Positions 9,594 through 19,575 of a stretch of 64,000 nt of DNA are shown in pieces. The notes under the pieces are model-generated. The model was not told the origin of the DNA and searched no databases. It was given only the letters and a program-made list of their open reading frames with translations. The position numbers and the translations under genes are program-made. Origin of the DNA: an uncultured Victivallis sp. (GTDB taxonomy: Bacteria; Verrucomicrobiota; Lentisphaeria; Victivallales; Victivallaceae); the NCBI RefSeq assembly GCF_944391105.1, contig NZ_CALXSK010000008.1, positions 28,255 to 92,254 of the forward strand. Direction: 5' to 3'. Positions within the stretch are counted from its first letter, which is position 1; each line of letters begins with the position of its first letter.

Positions 9594-10909
9594 GAAATGC
9601 CTGGATGATCGGTGCCGTTTCGGCTGTTGTTGCGCTGACCGGATGTATGAACTTCAGCGGAGAGACTGCTGTGGAGCCGGAGGTCGAGCGTCCACGGCCG
9701 AGTCCTGCTCAGCGGGAGACGGCCCGCATTGAACGGGCGCTTTCGGAAAGGACGCTGAATCCATTGGAAGTCAAGCGGAAATTCGCCGAGATGACTGCCT
9801 CCATGCGGAACGGAGCGCTCGATTTCAGCCGCGGCGAATTCTTCTCCGGGATGACCGACGAGGCGCTGCTGCGCCAGGCGATGCTGACGTGGGATCTCTC
9901 CGCGCTCTTTGAGAAGATGAGAGACGGCAGTCATGTGAAAATCGACCTCGGAAGATTGTGGTACAATCAGATTGTTCGGCAGGCTTTGACCACGCTCCTT
10001 GCGGCAAATTCCGCCAAAGCGACGGTTGTGGGGGACTGCGATCCCAATCATAATTCTCAGATCGTGTTTTCCGGTGTGCGGTACGATCCGGTGAAGGAGG
10101 ATTATCTGCTCCGGGTGCGTCCGATGGAACAGGCTCTTTTGCACAGCTGGAGTTTGAACCGGTACAATTTGCCATATCTGCGGAGATATGCAGCGGCCAG
10201 CGCCTGGCTTGAGCTGTGTGATCTGGCGAATGGAGAGGTCGTCTGGTCCGGTGTGGTGGACAGTTCCCGGAATTTTGTCGGCGATTACGGACCGCTGCTC
10301 TGGCTCTACGAGGCGCTGGGGACACCGGACGAGGGCACGACGGCGTTCTCTCCGGCGTTGGCTGCGGTAACTGCTCCGGCCCGGGCCTGGGGGTATCCCT
10401 TCAGTCCTGCGAACGAAGTTTTAGTCGGGGAGGCGTTCCGGAAAATTCCGCTTTCTGATGCACTGTTCTCCGGGATTGCCGCTGGCGACAAGTCGATTGA
10501 AGTTCTGGTGATGGAGGATGACTCCTTCCTGAAATCGAAATACGCCGAAGCCATTCGCTCTCTGCTGCTGGAACGCGGCTTGAAAGTCTGTTTCTCCGCC
10601 AGGCAGGACAACGCCGCTCCGGCTCGATCCGCGGAATATTTGTTTATCTGCCGGGTGGATTATGCCGGAGTGACCGCGTTGCCGGATGCGCCGGGGAGCG
10701 GCACGTTCCGGCGGCGGGCGGCGGTTCTGCTCTGGGCGGAGCTTGTCGAGATGCCTTCGTGCAAGGTGGTCTGGTGCGGGCAGCTCTCCGGAAAATCGGA
10801 GGTCCTGACCGATCCGCTGATTTTTTATCCGTTGATTTTCAAGAACGCCAATTTCGACGCGCAGCCGAAGAGTTCGAAAAATGTCTCTTCGGCAATCGCC
10901 GGCGAGTGA
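9590..10909 (+). CDS. Lipoprotein of unknown function
   Basis: A 439-residue predicted lipoprotein with lipobox A-L-T-G-C close to the N-terminus. It overlaps the preceding Sel1 lipoprotein gene by ATGA. Two similar alpha/beta halves seem present, each with a strand followed by a statement-like motif ending in W-S-G or W-C-G (GEVVWSGVVD near 220 and CKVVWCGQLS near 395), which suggests an internal duplication of an envelope-binding domain. The pattern recalls periplasmic assembly lipoproteins such as the CsgG or LpoB groups, but no diagnostic motif supports either, so no function is assigned. A strong terminator follows 70 bases downstream, making this the last gene of the run that begins at 7343. 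Confidence 0.6.
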   Translation: MRNAWMIGAVSAVVALTGCMNFSGETAVEPEVERPRPSPAQRETARIERALSERTLNPLEVKRKFAEMTASMRNGALDFSRGEFFSGMTDEALLRQAMLTWDLSALFEKMRDGSHVKIDLGRLWYNQIVRQALTTLLAANSAKATVVGDCDPNHNSQIVFSGVRYDPVKEDYLLRVRPMEQALLHSWSLNRYNLPYLRRYAAASAWLELCDLANGEVVWSGVVDSSRNFVGDYGPLLWLYEALGTPDEGTTAFSPALAAVTAPARAWGYPFSPANEVLVGEAFRKIPLSDALFSGIAAGDKSIEVLVMEDDSFLKSKYAEAIRSLLLERGLKVCFSARQDNAAPARSAEYLFICRVDYAGVTALPDAPGSGTFRRRAAVLLWAELVEMPSCKVVWCGQLSGKSEVLTDPLIFYPLIFKNANFDAQPKSSKNVSSAIAGE

Positions 10910-10978
10910 AATGGTCTTATTCTGAAAAAATTTTTCCAGGTTGCACAATAAAATCGGAATCCTTCCGTTAAACATGTG

Positions 10979-11057
10979 AGTGCAAACTCCGGAATGTGTG
11001 TTCTCCTTCCTGTCTGCCCGGCGGAAGGAGGAGCATTCCGCTCTTGCACTTTTTTTT
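10979..11057 (+). terminator. Long intrinsic terminator
   Basis: An extended imperfect hairpin: AGTGCAA (10979-10985) pairs with TTGCACT (11044-11050), CGGAATG with CATTCCG, and CTCCTTCC with GGAAGGAG, followed at once by seven T residues. It ends the lipoprotein run and insulates the following MarR-RND locus. Confidence 0.8.
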
Positions 11058-11069
11058 ACAGCTCAATTG

Positions 11070-11082
11070 TTTAGTTTCTAAA
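11070..11082. promoter_or_regulatory. Candidate MarR operator
   Basis: The dyad TTTAG-TTT-CTAAA lies 36 bases upstream of the MarR gene in a short AT-rich stretch (11051-11110) that must contain its promoter. MarR-family proteins usually bind palindromes of this kind overlapping their own promoter, so autorepression of this efflux locus is inferred. Confidence 0.45.
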
Positions 11083-11117
11083 TTATCAATAGATTAAAAT
11101 TAACTGCAGGGCCGAAA

Positions 11118-11549
11118 ATGAAAGAAGCTGAAATCTGGTTTAAACTTTGTCAGGTGACGGATTTGATCCGCGAGCTCTTTGACCGGAGCCATGTGAACGA
11201 TCGTCCGCCGCTTCGATCGACTCTGGTTGAGATGAAAATCATGGGTTGCGTGATTTCATCTCCCGAAGGGTGTTCGGTGAAGGAGCTGGCCGAGCGGTTG
11301 AAGATCACGCCCGGCGCGGTTTCCCAGAATGTGGAGAAACTCGTGCGGCGCGGGCCGCTGGTTCGTCTGCCGGATGAGAATGACCGCCGTTCTGTGCGGA
11401 TCATGCTTTCCCCGGAAGGGTTAAAGCGGCATGAACGGCTCAATCGGGAGTTCGGGAAGCTGCTCGCCGGGATGCTCGAAGGAGTCCCGGAAGAGAAGAT
11501 TGCGATATTTGATGAAGTGCTCACTCATTTGATCTCGACAAAAAGATGA
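11118..11549 (+). CDS. MarR-family transcriptional regulator
   Basis: A 143-residue winged-helix protein. The DNA-binding part is clear: CSVKELAERLKITPGAVSQ forms helix-turn-helix and PDENDRRSVRIMLSPEG forms the wing with the family's D-x-R-[S] signature. Length is typical of MarR. It is 18 bases upstream of an RND adaptor gene and probably represses the efflux operon until a ligand binds. The ribosome site is weak (CAGGG). A palindrome in the upstream AT-rich leader is a likely operator. Confidence 0.88.
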   Translation: MKEAEIWFKLCQVTDLIRELFDRSHVNDRPPLRSTLVEMKIMGCVISSPEGCSVKELAERLKITPGAVSQNVEKLVRRGPLVRLPDENDRRSVRIMLSPEGLKRHERLNREFGKLLAGMLEGVPEEKIAIFDEVLTHLISTKR

Positions 11550-11567
11550 CAGGGAAAGGGGGATGTC

Positions 11568-12683
11568 ATGAAGGAAGGATTCTGGAAAAAAATCGGGATG
11601 TTGGCCGGTTGCGTGGCGTTTTCCGCCTTTGCGGCGTCGGCTCCGGAGGGAAACCAGGCTGTGGTCGGAGTGGAAAAGGTGACGGAAGCCGAGGATTTCG
11701 AGACCCGGCATTACACGGGGCAGGTGGTGTCGCGTTCGGTCGTGAACATTGTCGCCCGGGTGTCGGGAGAGATCCTGGAAGTCGGGTTCAACGATGGTGG
11801 CGTCGTGCGCAAGGGGCAGATGCTCTACAAACTCGATCCGGTTCAGTACGAGGCCGCGGTGAAAGGGGCTGAAGCCGCCGTCGAGAAGAGCCGCGCCGAA
11901 CTCGAATACGCGGAAAGCAATTACGAACGGTTGAAGCTGCTCTATGAGAAACAGGCGTCGAGTCTCGACACGATGGAGAGCGCCAAGTCTTCGCTCGGCG
12001 TGGCGAAAGCGGCGCTGCTTTCCGCCGAGGCGGAGCTGATTACGGCAAAAGACAATCTCAAGAATACCGTCATCACCGCCCCGCAGGACGGAATCGTCGG
12101 CGTGACGGCGTACACGACCGGCAACTACATCACGCCGAATTCCGGAACGCTGGTGACGATCATTGAGAATCAGCCGATCCGGGTGCGGTTTTCCGTGAGC
12201 GTCGCCGATCTCTTTGCGATGTTCGGCACGCATGAGGAGTTGATGGAGAACGGCATGGTTGCTCTCACGCTTGCGGACGGCAGTGAGTTTCCGGAAAAGG
12301 GGGAGATCGAACTCCTGAACAACGAGGCGAATGTCCGGACCGATACGATCCAGATCTACGCGAGCTTCCCGAACGCGGAGCGGAAACTTGTGACGGGAAG
12401 CACGCTTTCCGTCACGCTTTCGCGCCGGAACGGCAAACTGCTCGCCTCGATTTCCCCCTCGGCACTGATGCACGATGCGAAAGGCTCCTACGTCTACGTC
12501 CTCGACGCCGCGAACAAAGTCGAGCAGCGGTATGTGGAGCCCGGCAGCGCGACGCCGCAGCGCCAGTTGATCCAGTCGGGCCTTTCGGCGGGGGAGGTCG
12601 TCATCTGCAAGGGAACCCACAAAGCCGCTCCCGGGATGACGATCGAGCCGGAATTTCAGACGGCGGCGGCACAGGAGGAGTGA
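11568..12683 (+). CDS. RND efflux periplasmic adaptor (AcrA/MexA family)
   Basis: The 371-residue membrane fusion protein links an inner-membrane RND pump to an outer-membrane channel. An N-terminal export signal (ends around AFAASA) is followed by the first lipoyl half (GQVVSRSVVNIVARVSGEI), an alpha-helical hairpin of about 80 residues rich in Glu, Lys and Ala, the second lipoyl half (NTVITAPQDGIVG), and the beta-barrel region. The adaptor starts 19 bases after the regulator and ends 4 bases before the pump gene, so the three form one operon. No outer-membrane channel gene follows. Substrates are unknown. Confidence 0.88.
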   Translation: MKEGFWKKIGMLAGCVAFSAFAASAPEGNQAVVGVEKVTEAEDFETRHYTGQVVSRSVVNIVARVSGEILEVGFNDGGVVRKGQMLYKLDPVQYEAAVKGAEAAVEKSRAELEYAESNYERLKLLYEKQASSLDTMESAKSSLGVAKAALLSAEAELITAKDNLKNTVITAPQDGIVGVTAYTTGNYITPNSGTLVTIIENQPIRVRFSVSVADLFAMFGTHEELMENGMVALTLADGSEFPEKGEIELLNNEANVRTDTIQIYASFPNAERKLVTGSTLSVTLSRRNGKLLASISPSALMHDAKGSYVYVLDAANKVEQRYVEPGSATPQRQLIQSGLSAGEVVICKGTHKAAPGMTIEPEFQTAAAQEE

Positions 12684-12686
12684 CGT

Positions 12687-15600
12687 ATGATTTCCGGAAT
12701 CTTCATCGAACGGCCGCGTCTGGCGGTTGTGGTGAGTGTGGTGATGGTGCTCGCCGGGGTGATTTCGCTCTTCAAGCTGCCGGTGGCGGAGTATCCGGAG
12801 ATCACGCCGCCGACGCTGTTCGTTTCGGCGAGCTACCCGGGCGCGAGTGCGGAAAGTCGTGACGCAGACCGTGGCCATGCCGATCGAGGATGAGATCAAC
12901 GGCGTGGATGATCTGCTCTATTTCTCGTCGACCAGCGACAACTCCGGAAGTTACTCCTGCCAGGTGACGTTCCAGAGCGGAACGGATACGGATATCGCTC
13001 TGGTCAATCTGCAGAACGCGGTCAAACGCGCGGAGTCGAAACTTCCCTCCGATGTGACCAAGAACGGGATCAACGTCGAGAAGCGCGGCGGCGATATTCT
13101 CGCGATGTTCGCGTTTCTGACCGACGGCTCCGAGATGAGCCTCATGGAGTTGAACAACTACGTCGACTCGAACATCAAGGACGCGGTGAGCCGGATCGAC
13201 GGCGTCTCGTCGGCGGAAGTGATGTCCTCGCAGGAGTACTCCATGCGCATCTGGCTCAATCCGCTGCGGATGTCCGGACTCGGAATCTCCACGTCCGACA
13301 TCACCTCCGCGCTTGAGTCGCAGAACATCCAGGCCGCGGCCGGATCGATCGGGACGGAACACTCGAACGAATATGTGAACTACAAGCTCAATGTAAAAGG
13401 ACGTCTGACGACCGCGGAGGAGTTCGGGAACATCATCGTCCGGCACGATACCGACGGCAGCATCGTCCGGCTCAAGGACATCGCGAAAGTCGAGATCGGC
13501 TCGAGCTCCTACGAGGGGACGAGTCTCTTCAACGGCCAGGAGTCGGTCGGGCTCGGCGTCTACCGTTCCCCTGATGCGAATGCGCTCTCCACGGTCAAAC
13601 TCGTCAAGGCGGAACTCGACAAATGGGCGGAACTGCTTCCGGACGGCGTCACCTATTCGATCGCCTACGATCCGACCGAATTCATTGAGGTTTCCATGGC
13701 GGAGATCGTGACCACTTTGATCTCCGCGCTGCTGCTGGTGGTTCTGATCACCTGGCTGTTTCTGCAGGACTGGCGGGCGACGCTGGTGCCGTCGATCGCG
13801 ATTCCGGTCGCGCTGCTCGGGACGTTTCCGTTCCTGCTTGCGCTTGACTACAGCATCAACGTGCTCACCATGTTCGGGCTGATTCTCGTGGTCGGTTCGC
13901 TCTGCGACGACGCGATTGTCGTGGTGGAGAATTGTCAGTCGCTGATGGAACGCGAGGGGCTCTCGCCGAAGGAGGCGGCATTCAAGTGCATGCGGCAGAT
14001 TACCGGTGCGATCATCGCAACCACGCTCGTGACAGTGGCGTGTTACGCGCCGCTGGCGTTTTACGGCGGAATGGTCGGGAACATCTACATTCAGTTCGCG
14101 GTGTCGATGTGCATTGCGCTGTGTCTTTCGACGGTGGTCGCGATGACGCTGAGTCCGGCGCTCTGTGCGGTGCTGCTGCGCAGGCCGGACGGGCATGTGC
14201 CGGTGATTTTCCGTCCGTTCAACCGGGTGCTGGACGGCAGTCGGAAAGCCTATTCGTTCTTCGTTTCGTTTCTGGTTCGCCGGGCGCTGGTGACGCTGCT
14301 GCTGTTCGGCGGGGCGTGCTGTGCGGTCTGGCTGCTGTTCGGAAAGATCGACAGTTCGTTTCTCCCCTCCGAGGACAAGGGGGAGATCATGTGCAACATC
14401 GAGTTGCCGCAGGGAGCCTCGGTGGATCGGACCGATGCGGTGCTCAAGGAGTTTCTGGAACGGGTCTCCGGGATCCCCGGAATCCGTTCTTCGATGGTGA
14501 TTTCGGGGCGCAGCATGATGTCCGGTTCGGGGGAGAACGTCGCGATGTGCATTCTGCGGCTCGATCCATGGGATCAGCGCAAAACGCCGGATCTGCAGCT
14601 CGATGCGATCATGACCCGGATTCAGGAGGAGACCCGCACGATCTCCGATGCGAGCATCATCGTTTTCACGCCGCCGGCCATCATGGGACTCGGCGCGACC
14701 GGTGGAGCGACATTTGAACTGTGCGGCATCGGCGACATCGATGCGGGAGAACTCTCCACGCAGGCGAAACAGTTCGCCATGAAGCTCTCGAACAGTCCGG
14801 AGACCCGTTACGCCATGACCTCTTACAACGCCGATACGCCCCAGCTTTTTCTGGATATCAACCGGGAAAAAGCCGAGACGCTCGGGGTGGCGACCGGCAC
14901 GATCTTCTCGACGCTGCAGAGCAAGCTCGCCTCGCTCTACGTGAACGACTTCACGTTTCAGGGGCGCAACTACGAGGTGAAGATCCAGTCGACGGCGGAC
15001 AACCGCGCCACGCTCGACAACGTCCGGGAGATTCAGGTCCCGAACGACTCGGGGGAGATGGTTCCGCTCAGTTCGATCGGAACGCTTCGCTACACCGTCG
15101 GCCCCAGCCAGATCACGCGCTTCAACAAGATGACCTGTGCGGAACTTAACGCTCAGGCCGCGCCGGGCGTCAGTTCGCAGAGGCTCTTTGAACTCGTGGA
15201 AGGAACGGAGCTCCCCGAAAACTACCATGTTGAGTGGACCGGGCTCAGCTATCAGGAGAAGCAAAATCAGGGGCAGATCGTCTATCTGATGGCGCTTGCG
15301 CTGCTCTTTGCCTACCTTTTCCTGGTCGGACAGTATGAGAGCTGGATGATTCCAGTTCCGGTGATGCTCGCGGTGGTGTTCGCGGTCCTCGGCGCGCTGC
15401 TCGGGCTTCTGATTACGGGAGAAACCATGAGCATCTATGCGCAGCTCGGCATGGTCATGCTGATCGGGCTCGCGGCCAAGAACGCGATTCTGATGGTGGA
15501 GTTCTCGAAACAGGAACGCGAGAGCGGCAAGAGCATTTATGAGGCCGCGCTGAACGGCGCGAACCTCCGTTATCGTGCGGTGCTGATGACGGCGTGGAGT

Positions 15601-15819
15601 TTTCTCTTCGGGGTGTTCCCGCTCGTGATCGCGACGGGAGCCGGTTCCGGCAGCCGGCGCGCGATCGGAATCACGACCTTTTCGGGGATGGTTGTGGCGA
15701 CACTGATCGGAATCGTCTTCACTCCGGCGCTTTACGCGCTGTTCCAGCGGATTCGCGAATTTCTGAAGACGAAGATCCGGCCGGCCGCCCGAAATGCGGA
15801 AGTTCCTCCGGAAATTTGA
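12687..15819 (+). pseudogene. RND efflux pump (AcrB/HAE1 type) broken by a one-base frameshift
   Basis: The intact product would be a pump of about 1045 residues, the usual HAE1 length. Reading starts correctly at 12687 ([16 protein letters not shown], first membrane helix, then A-E-Y-P-E-I-T-P-P), but an extra base in the AAA at 12853-12855 shifts the frame after SYPGASAE. The first frame stops at 12893. The second frame continues from about 12854 with [17 protein letters not shown] and runs to 15819 without further damage, including the paired helix blocks with D-D-A-I-V-V-V-E-N and the C-terminal helices. An internal start at 12847 would omit the first helix. Removal of one A restores the family sequence exactly, so this is either a very recent inactivating mutation or a homopolymer sequencing error. 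Confidence 0.85.
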
Positions 15820-15893
15820 ACCAATTCCGCTTGCGGTGCGGGAGAATGTGGATTATATTCTTCCCGGACTCATGAATCCGGGGAGAATGGAAT

Positions 15894-17036
15894 ATGGAAT
15901 TTCGCAAGGTCGGAAAAACCGATTTTTCGGTCGGAGCGGTCGGGCTCGGGGGTGAACACCTCGACGGCAAACCGTATGCCGTCGTCGAGGAGACGATCCA
16001 CGCGGCGCTGGACAACGGCATCAACCTCATGGATCTCTTTATGCCCGGCGAGGAGGTTCGCACGAACATCGGGCGGGCTCTCGCGGGACGGCGCGACAAA
16101 ATGATGATTCAGGGGCACATCTGCTCCGTGGATCTGAACGAGCAGTACGACATCAGCCGCGATCTTGCGGTCTGCAAACGCTATTTCGAAACGCTGCTGC
16201 GCTGCCTGCGGACCGATTACATCGATTTCGGCATGCTCTTCTTCGTCGATTCGGCGGCGGATTACTCCGCCGTTTTCGAGTCGGATATCCTGGAATACGC
16301 GCAGGATCTGAAGCGCCGCGGCGTCATCCGGGCGATCGGGGCGAGTTCGCACAACCCGGTGACTGCGCGCCGCATCGTCGAGAGCGGCGTCGTGGATCTG
16401 CTGATGTTCAGCATCAATCCGGCGTTCGACATGATGCCGCCGGATTCCGATCTCATGAAGATGATCGGCTCTCCGGGCGAACTCATGTCCGGCATGAATC
16501 CGGTCAGGGCGGAACTCTACCGGCTCTGCGAACAGCGCGGCGTCGGAATCTCCGTCATGAAGTCGCTCGGTGCGGGCAAGCTGATCTCCCGCGAACACAC
16601 GCCGTTCTGTGAACCGCTGACCGTCGCACAGTGCATCCACTACGCGTTGACCCGTCCTGCGGTGGTTTCCGCGCTGGTGGGGTGCTGTTCGGCGGCGCAG
16701 GTCCGGGAGGCGGTCGGCTATTTTGACCTTTCCGACGCGGAGCGCGACTACGCCCCGGTCGTCGGCAGCCGCCGCAACGATTTCAAGGGGAACTGCGTCT
16801 ACTGCAACCACTGTCGCCCATGTCCGGAGGGGATCGACATCGCGGCGGTCAACAAGTATCTCGACATTGCGAAACTTGATGAGTCGGCGATTCCGCCGAG
16901 CATCGCGCAACATTATCGGAGTCTGGAACATACGGCATCGGAATGCATCGGCTGCGGCAGTTGTGAAAAACGGTGCCCGTTCGGAGTTCCCGTGATGGAA
17001 AACATGAAACATGCGGCGCGGCTGTTCGGCTGTTGA
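15894..17036 (+). CDS. Aldo/keto reductase with C-terminal 4Fe-4S ferredoxin domain
   Basis: A 380-residue protein of the ferredoxin-fused aldo/keto reductase group. The N-terminal 280 residues form the TIM barrel (VGLGGEHLDG, RTDYIDFGMLFF, GVIRAIGASSH, VMKSLGAGKL). Two cysteine motifs near the C-terminus, C-V-Y-C-N-H-C-R-P-C-P and C-I-G-C-G-S-C-E-K-R-C-P, should bind one or two [4Fe-4S] clusters. The usual D-T-A-x-x-Y-G segment is shortened to M-D-L-F-M-P-G, so the classical catalytic Tyr is not visible there; redox chemistry may depend on the clusters. It lies 27 bases before a GH42 gene, and such pairs often process sugar or sugar-acid products, but the substrate is not known. Confidence 0.85.
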   Translation: MEFRKVGKTDFSVGAVGLGGEHLDGKPYAVVEETIHAALDNGINLMDLFMPGEEVRTNIGRALAGRRDKMMIQGHICSVDLNEQYDISRDLAVCKRYFETLLRCLRTDYIDFGMLFFVDSAADYSAVFESDILEYAQDLKRRGVIRAIGASSHNPVTARRIVESGVVDLLMFSINPAFDMMPPDSDLMKMIGSPGELMSGMNPVRAELYRLCEQRGVGISVMKSLGAGKLISREHTPFCEPLTVAQCIHYALTRPAVVSALVGCCSAAQVREAVGYFDLSDAERDYAPVVGSRRNDFKGNCVYCNHCRPCPEGIDIAAVNKYLDIAKLDESAIPPSIAQHYRSLEHTASECIGCGSCEKRCPFGVPVMENMKHAARLFGC

Positions 17037-17062
17037 CGCGTCATTTTTCAGGAGAAATCGAT

Positions 17063-19168
17063 ATGAATCTCGGCGTACAGTATTACCGCGCACCCTTTCC
17101 CGATTCGAAATACTGGGAGGACGATCTGCGTAAAATGCGCGATTCGGGACTGAATACGGTTCAGCTCTGGATCAGCTGGGGATGGGTTGAGGCGACACCG
17201 GACAAGTTCGTTTACGACGACTATGACCGCCTGGTCGAACTCGCCGCCGGAAATGGACTCGGCGTGGTGTTGAGCACGATTGCGGAGATCCAGCCGAACT
17301 GGATTCACCGCGTTGTCCCCGGCAGCGAAATGATCGGCCTGAGCGGAAACCCGATCCTTTCGAGCGCCCGGTGCGAACACCATTTCGGTGTGACGCCCGG
17401 CGGATGCACCGACCACCCCGAAGTGTGGGCCCGCATGAAGCGCTTCATCCAGGAGACCGGGAAACGTTACGCCGGACTCGACAATCTGCGCGGCTGGGAC
17501 ATCTGGAATGAACTGCGCTGGAATGTGCAGGCCGGTGAACTGGTCTGCTTCTGTCCGGAGACGCTGCGCAAATTCCGTTCGTGGCTGGAGGAGAAATACG
17601 GCTCGCTCGACGGCTTGAACGAGGCATGGAAGCGGCGCCACTGTTCGTGGGAGGATGTGATGCCCGGACGGATTATCGATGGAGTCTACACGGAACTCAT
17701 GGCATTTCAGCACTTTCTGACCTGCCGGGCGGACCGCCACGCGGCGATGCGTTATGCTGCGATGCGCGAAGTCGACCCGGTTCATCCGATCACCGCACAC
17801 GGCTGCCAGCCGAGTGCAATGTACTCCGGTGCGATCGAGTTCGACCAGTATGCCCTCGATCGCGGAAACGACTGGAATCTGGCCGACGAACTCGACGGCA
17901 TCGGCTGTTCGAGTTTCCCGCAGTGGAGCGGAATCGACGACGCCGATTTCGGGCTGCGCATCGACATGGTCAAATCCGCCGCCCGCGGCAGGAAGGTGTG
18001 GCTGAGCGAGTTGCAGGGCGGGCGAGCCGCGGTCGGATTCAACGTCTATGATGTGGTGCGCGCGAATCAGCAGCAGCGCTGGCTCTGGAACGGGCTCGGC
18101 TGCGGCGCCGATACGATTCTCTTCTGGTGCTGGCGCGACGAGGTGTTCGGACGCGAATCGAATGGATTCGGCATCGACGGGCGCGACGGCTTTGCGGAAG
18201 AGCGCCTGGCGGCGACCCGGATCACGGGCTCGCTCTGGGAAAAATATGCGGAACTCTTTGACAACTATGTTCCGGACACTTCCGAAGTCGGGTTGTTTTT
18301 CTCGCCGCAGAGCTACTATCTGGCCTGGGCGCAGGAGGGAACCGCCAACCGCATCCGGGACGGACTGACCGGATACGGACGGGCGCTTACCAAACGTTCG
18401 ATTCCGCTGGTTTCCGTGGAGGAGACCCATCTTGAGGTGCTCGACCAGTTGAAAGTGCTGTTTCTGCCGCGCGTGATCGTTACGGACCCGGCGACGGAGC
18501 AGGCTCTCATCGCGTTCGTTGAACGCGGAGGAACGCTTGTGGTCGAGTCCGAGTGCGGCGCATTCAGCTCTGCCGGATTCTACCGCTACCCCGAGGAACG
18601 GTTCCTGAGCCGGATGGGCATGACGGAAATCGGCCGACGCTCTCTGGAGGCGGATGAGGCGGCGTTTCGCTACGGCGGAAACGATTACCAGCTCGGCGTT
18701 ACGCAGTGGCGCACCCCGGTCGAAGCGGATGCTTTTTGTGTGGAGAGACGGTTCGGAAAGGGGCGGATCATTCATCTGGCGAGTTACCCCGGTAACGCAT
18801 ATCTTGCGAAATGGAATCCCGCATTTGAGGCGCTGCTTGCGGCGATTGTGCGTGATTCCGGTGTTTCACTCCCGGTCGAAGTGCTTTCCCCGGAGTGCGG
18901 CGACAAGGAGTTCCTCTACTTGAAGAGCGGCAAATCGAAGGGGAGGAGTCTGCTTTTCGTCTTCTTCCCCGCGGAGGTGGAGAGCGCGGAAGTTGTGCTC
19001 GGTCCGGAGTTGTTCCCGGATGGAACGGCAACCGAACTCTTCTCCGGGGAGGAGTTCCGGGTTTCGGTTGCCGCGGATGGTCGTCGCGTTCTGAAGTTGA
19101 AGCCGGGGCGTTTCCGTATCTCCGTCTGCACCGACGCGCCGGACGTCAACGGCGGTCTGCGGCGCTGA
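17063..19168 (+). CDS. GH42-family beta-galactosidase
   Basis: A 701-residue intracellular-type enzyme (no signal peptide) with the GH42 layout: catalytic TIM barrel, a Rossmann-like trimerisation domain from about residue 400 (LFFSPQSYYLAW, FLPRVIVTD, VVESECGAF) and a small beta domain. Acid/base is probably Glu150 in I-W-N-E-L-R-W and nucleophile Glu316 in W-L-S-E-L-Q-G-G. It would release terminal beta-galactose or related sugars from imported oligosaccharides. The ATG at 17063 follows AGGAGA by 7 bases; upstream in-frame codons fall inside the preceding reductase gene. Its last 23 bases overlap the end of the convergent gene at 19146-19571. Confidence 0.88.
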   Translation: MNLGVQYYRAPFPDSKYWEDDLRKMRDSGLNTVQLWISWGWVEATPDKFVYDDYDRLVELAAGNGLGVVLSTIAEIQPNWIHRVVPGSEMIGLSGNPILSSARCEHHFGVTPGGCTDHPEVWARMKRFIQETGKRYAGLDNLRGWDIWNELRWNVQAGELVCFCPETLRKFRSWLEEKYGSLDGLNEAWKRRHCSWEDVMPGRIIDGVYTELMAFQHFLTCRADRHAAMRYAAMREVDPVHPITAHGCQPSAMYSGAIEFDQYALDRGNDWNLADELDGIGCSSFPQWSGIDDADFGLRIDMVKSAARGRKVWLSELQGGRAAVGFNVYDVVRANQQQRWLWNGLGCGADTILFWCWRDEVFGRESNGFGIDGRDGFAEERLAATRITGSLWEKYAELFDNYVPDTSEVGLFFSPQSYYLAWAQEGTANRIRDGLTGYGRALTKRSIPLVSVEETHLEVLDQLKVLFLPRVIVTDPATEQALIAFVERGGTLVVESECGAFSSAGFYRYPEERFLSRMGMTEIGRRSLEADEAAFRYGGNDYQLGVTQWRTPVEADAFCVERRFGKGRIIHLASYPGNAYLAKWNPAFEALLAAIVRDSGVSLPVEVLSPECGDKEFLYLKSGKSKGRSLLFVFFPAEVESAEVVLGPELFPDGTATELFSGEEFRVSVAADGRRVLKLKPGRFRISVCTDAPDVNGGLRR

Positions 19169-19571
19169 CGAGAGTCACGCCTTTGAGTTGCGCCCGTTCG
19201 ACGGCGTATTCCCGAATCTCTTTCGGTGCGCCTTCCGGAAGGTAGAGCGGAAAATCCGGGAAGAGTTCGACGAAGGCATTCGTCAGCTCCTTCGTCAGCT
19301 CTCCGCCGCCGATGACGATCAGCGCTGCTCGATTCCGTTCCGGATGTTCGTAGAGATACTGGGAAAAGCGGGTCAGCGTATGGAATGTCGCTCCCGAATC
19401 GATCCGGATCACAAACCGGTCGGTTCCGGCAACCTTGAGCGCCGTGTACGCAAAACCCGGCGATTGAAAGGTGAAACAGGATTCCGTCTCCGCCGCCTGA
19501 AGCACAAAAGGTGCGATTTCGACGGCGGACTCGCGTTCCGGCAGCGGCAGCGCATGGTAAACCGGCATCAT
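19146..19571 (-). CDS. Hypothetical protein, 141 residues
   Basis: A soluble 141-residue protein that I do not recognise. It starts with two ATGs 4 bases after the stop of the phosphodiesterase gene, and the ribosome site GGGAGGTGA is formed by that gene's last codons, which strongly supports real, coupled translation. A beta-strand/turn R-A-A-L-I-V-I-G-G-G-E-L followed by a helix in the centre suggests a small alpha/beta domain. Its 3' end overlaps the GH42 gene on the other strand by 23 bases. Being the last gene of the minus-strand cluster, it probably shares the regulation of the cluster. Confidence 0.6.
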   Translation of the reverse strand: MMPVYHALPLPERESAVEIAPFVLQAAETESCFTFQSPGFAYTALKVAGTDRFVIRIDSGATFHTLTRFSQYLYEHPERNRAALIVIGGGELTKELTNAFVELFPDFPLYLPEGAPKEIREYAVERAQLKGVTLVSAADRR

Positions 19572-19575
19572 GAAT

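Noticed and set aside
12687..12893. The 68-codon frame at the RND start as an independent small gene
   Set aside because: Its first 55 residues are the conserved N-terminus of the pump; the rest is out-of-frame sequence after the single-base insertion.
12802..15264. 820-codon open frame on the minus strand opposite the RND pump gene
   Set aside because: It is the antisense shadow of a high-GC gene; its translation is Arg/His/Asp-rich without any recognisable fold, while the plus strand matches the RND family throughout.
15820..15893. A TolC-type outer-membrane channel gene after the RND pair
   Set aside because: Only 74 bases separate the pump from the reductase gene; no channel gene is present in the window.
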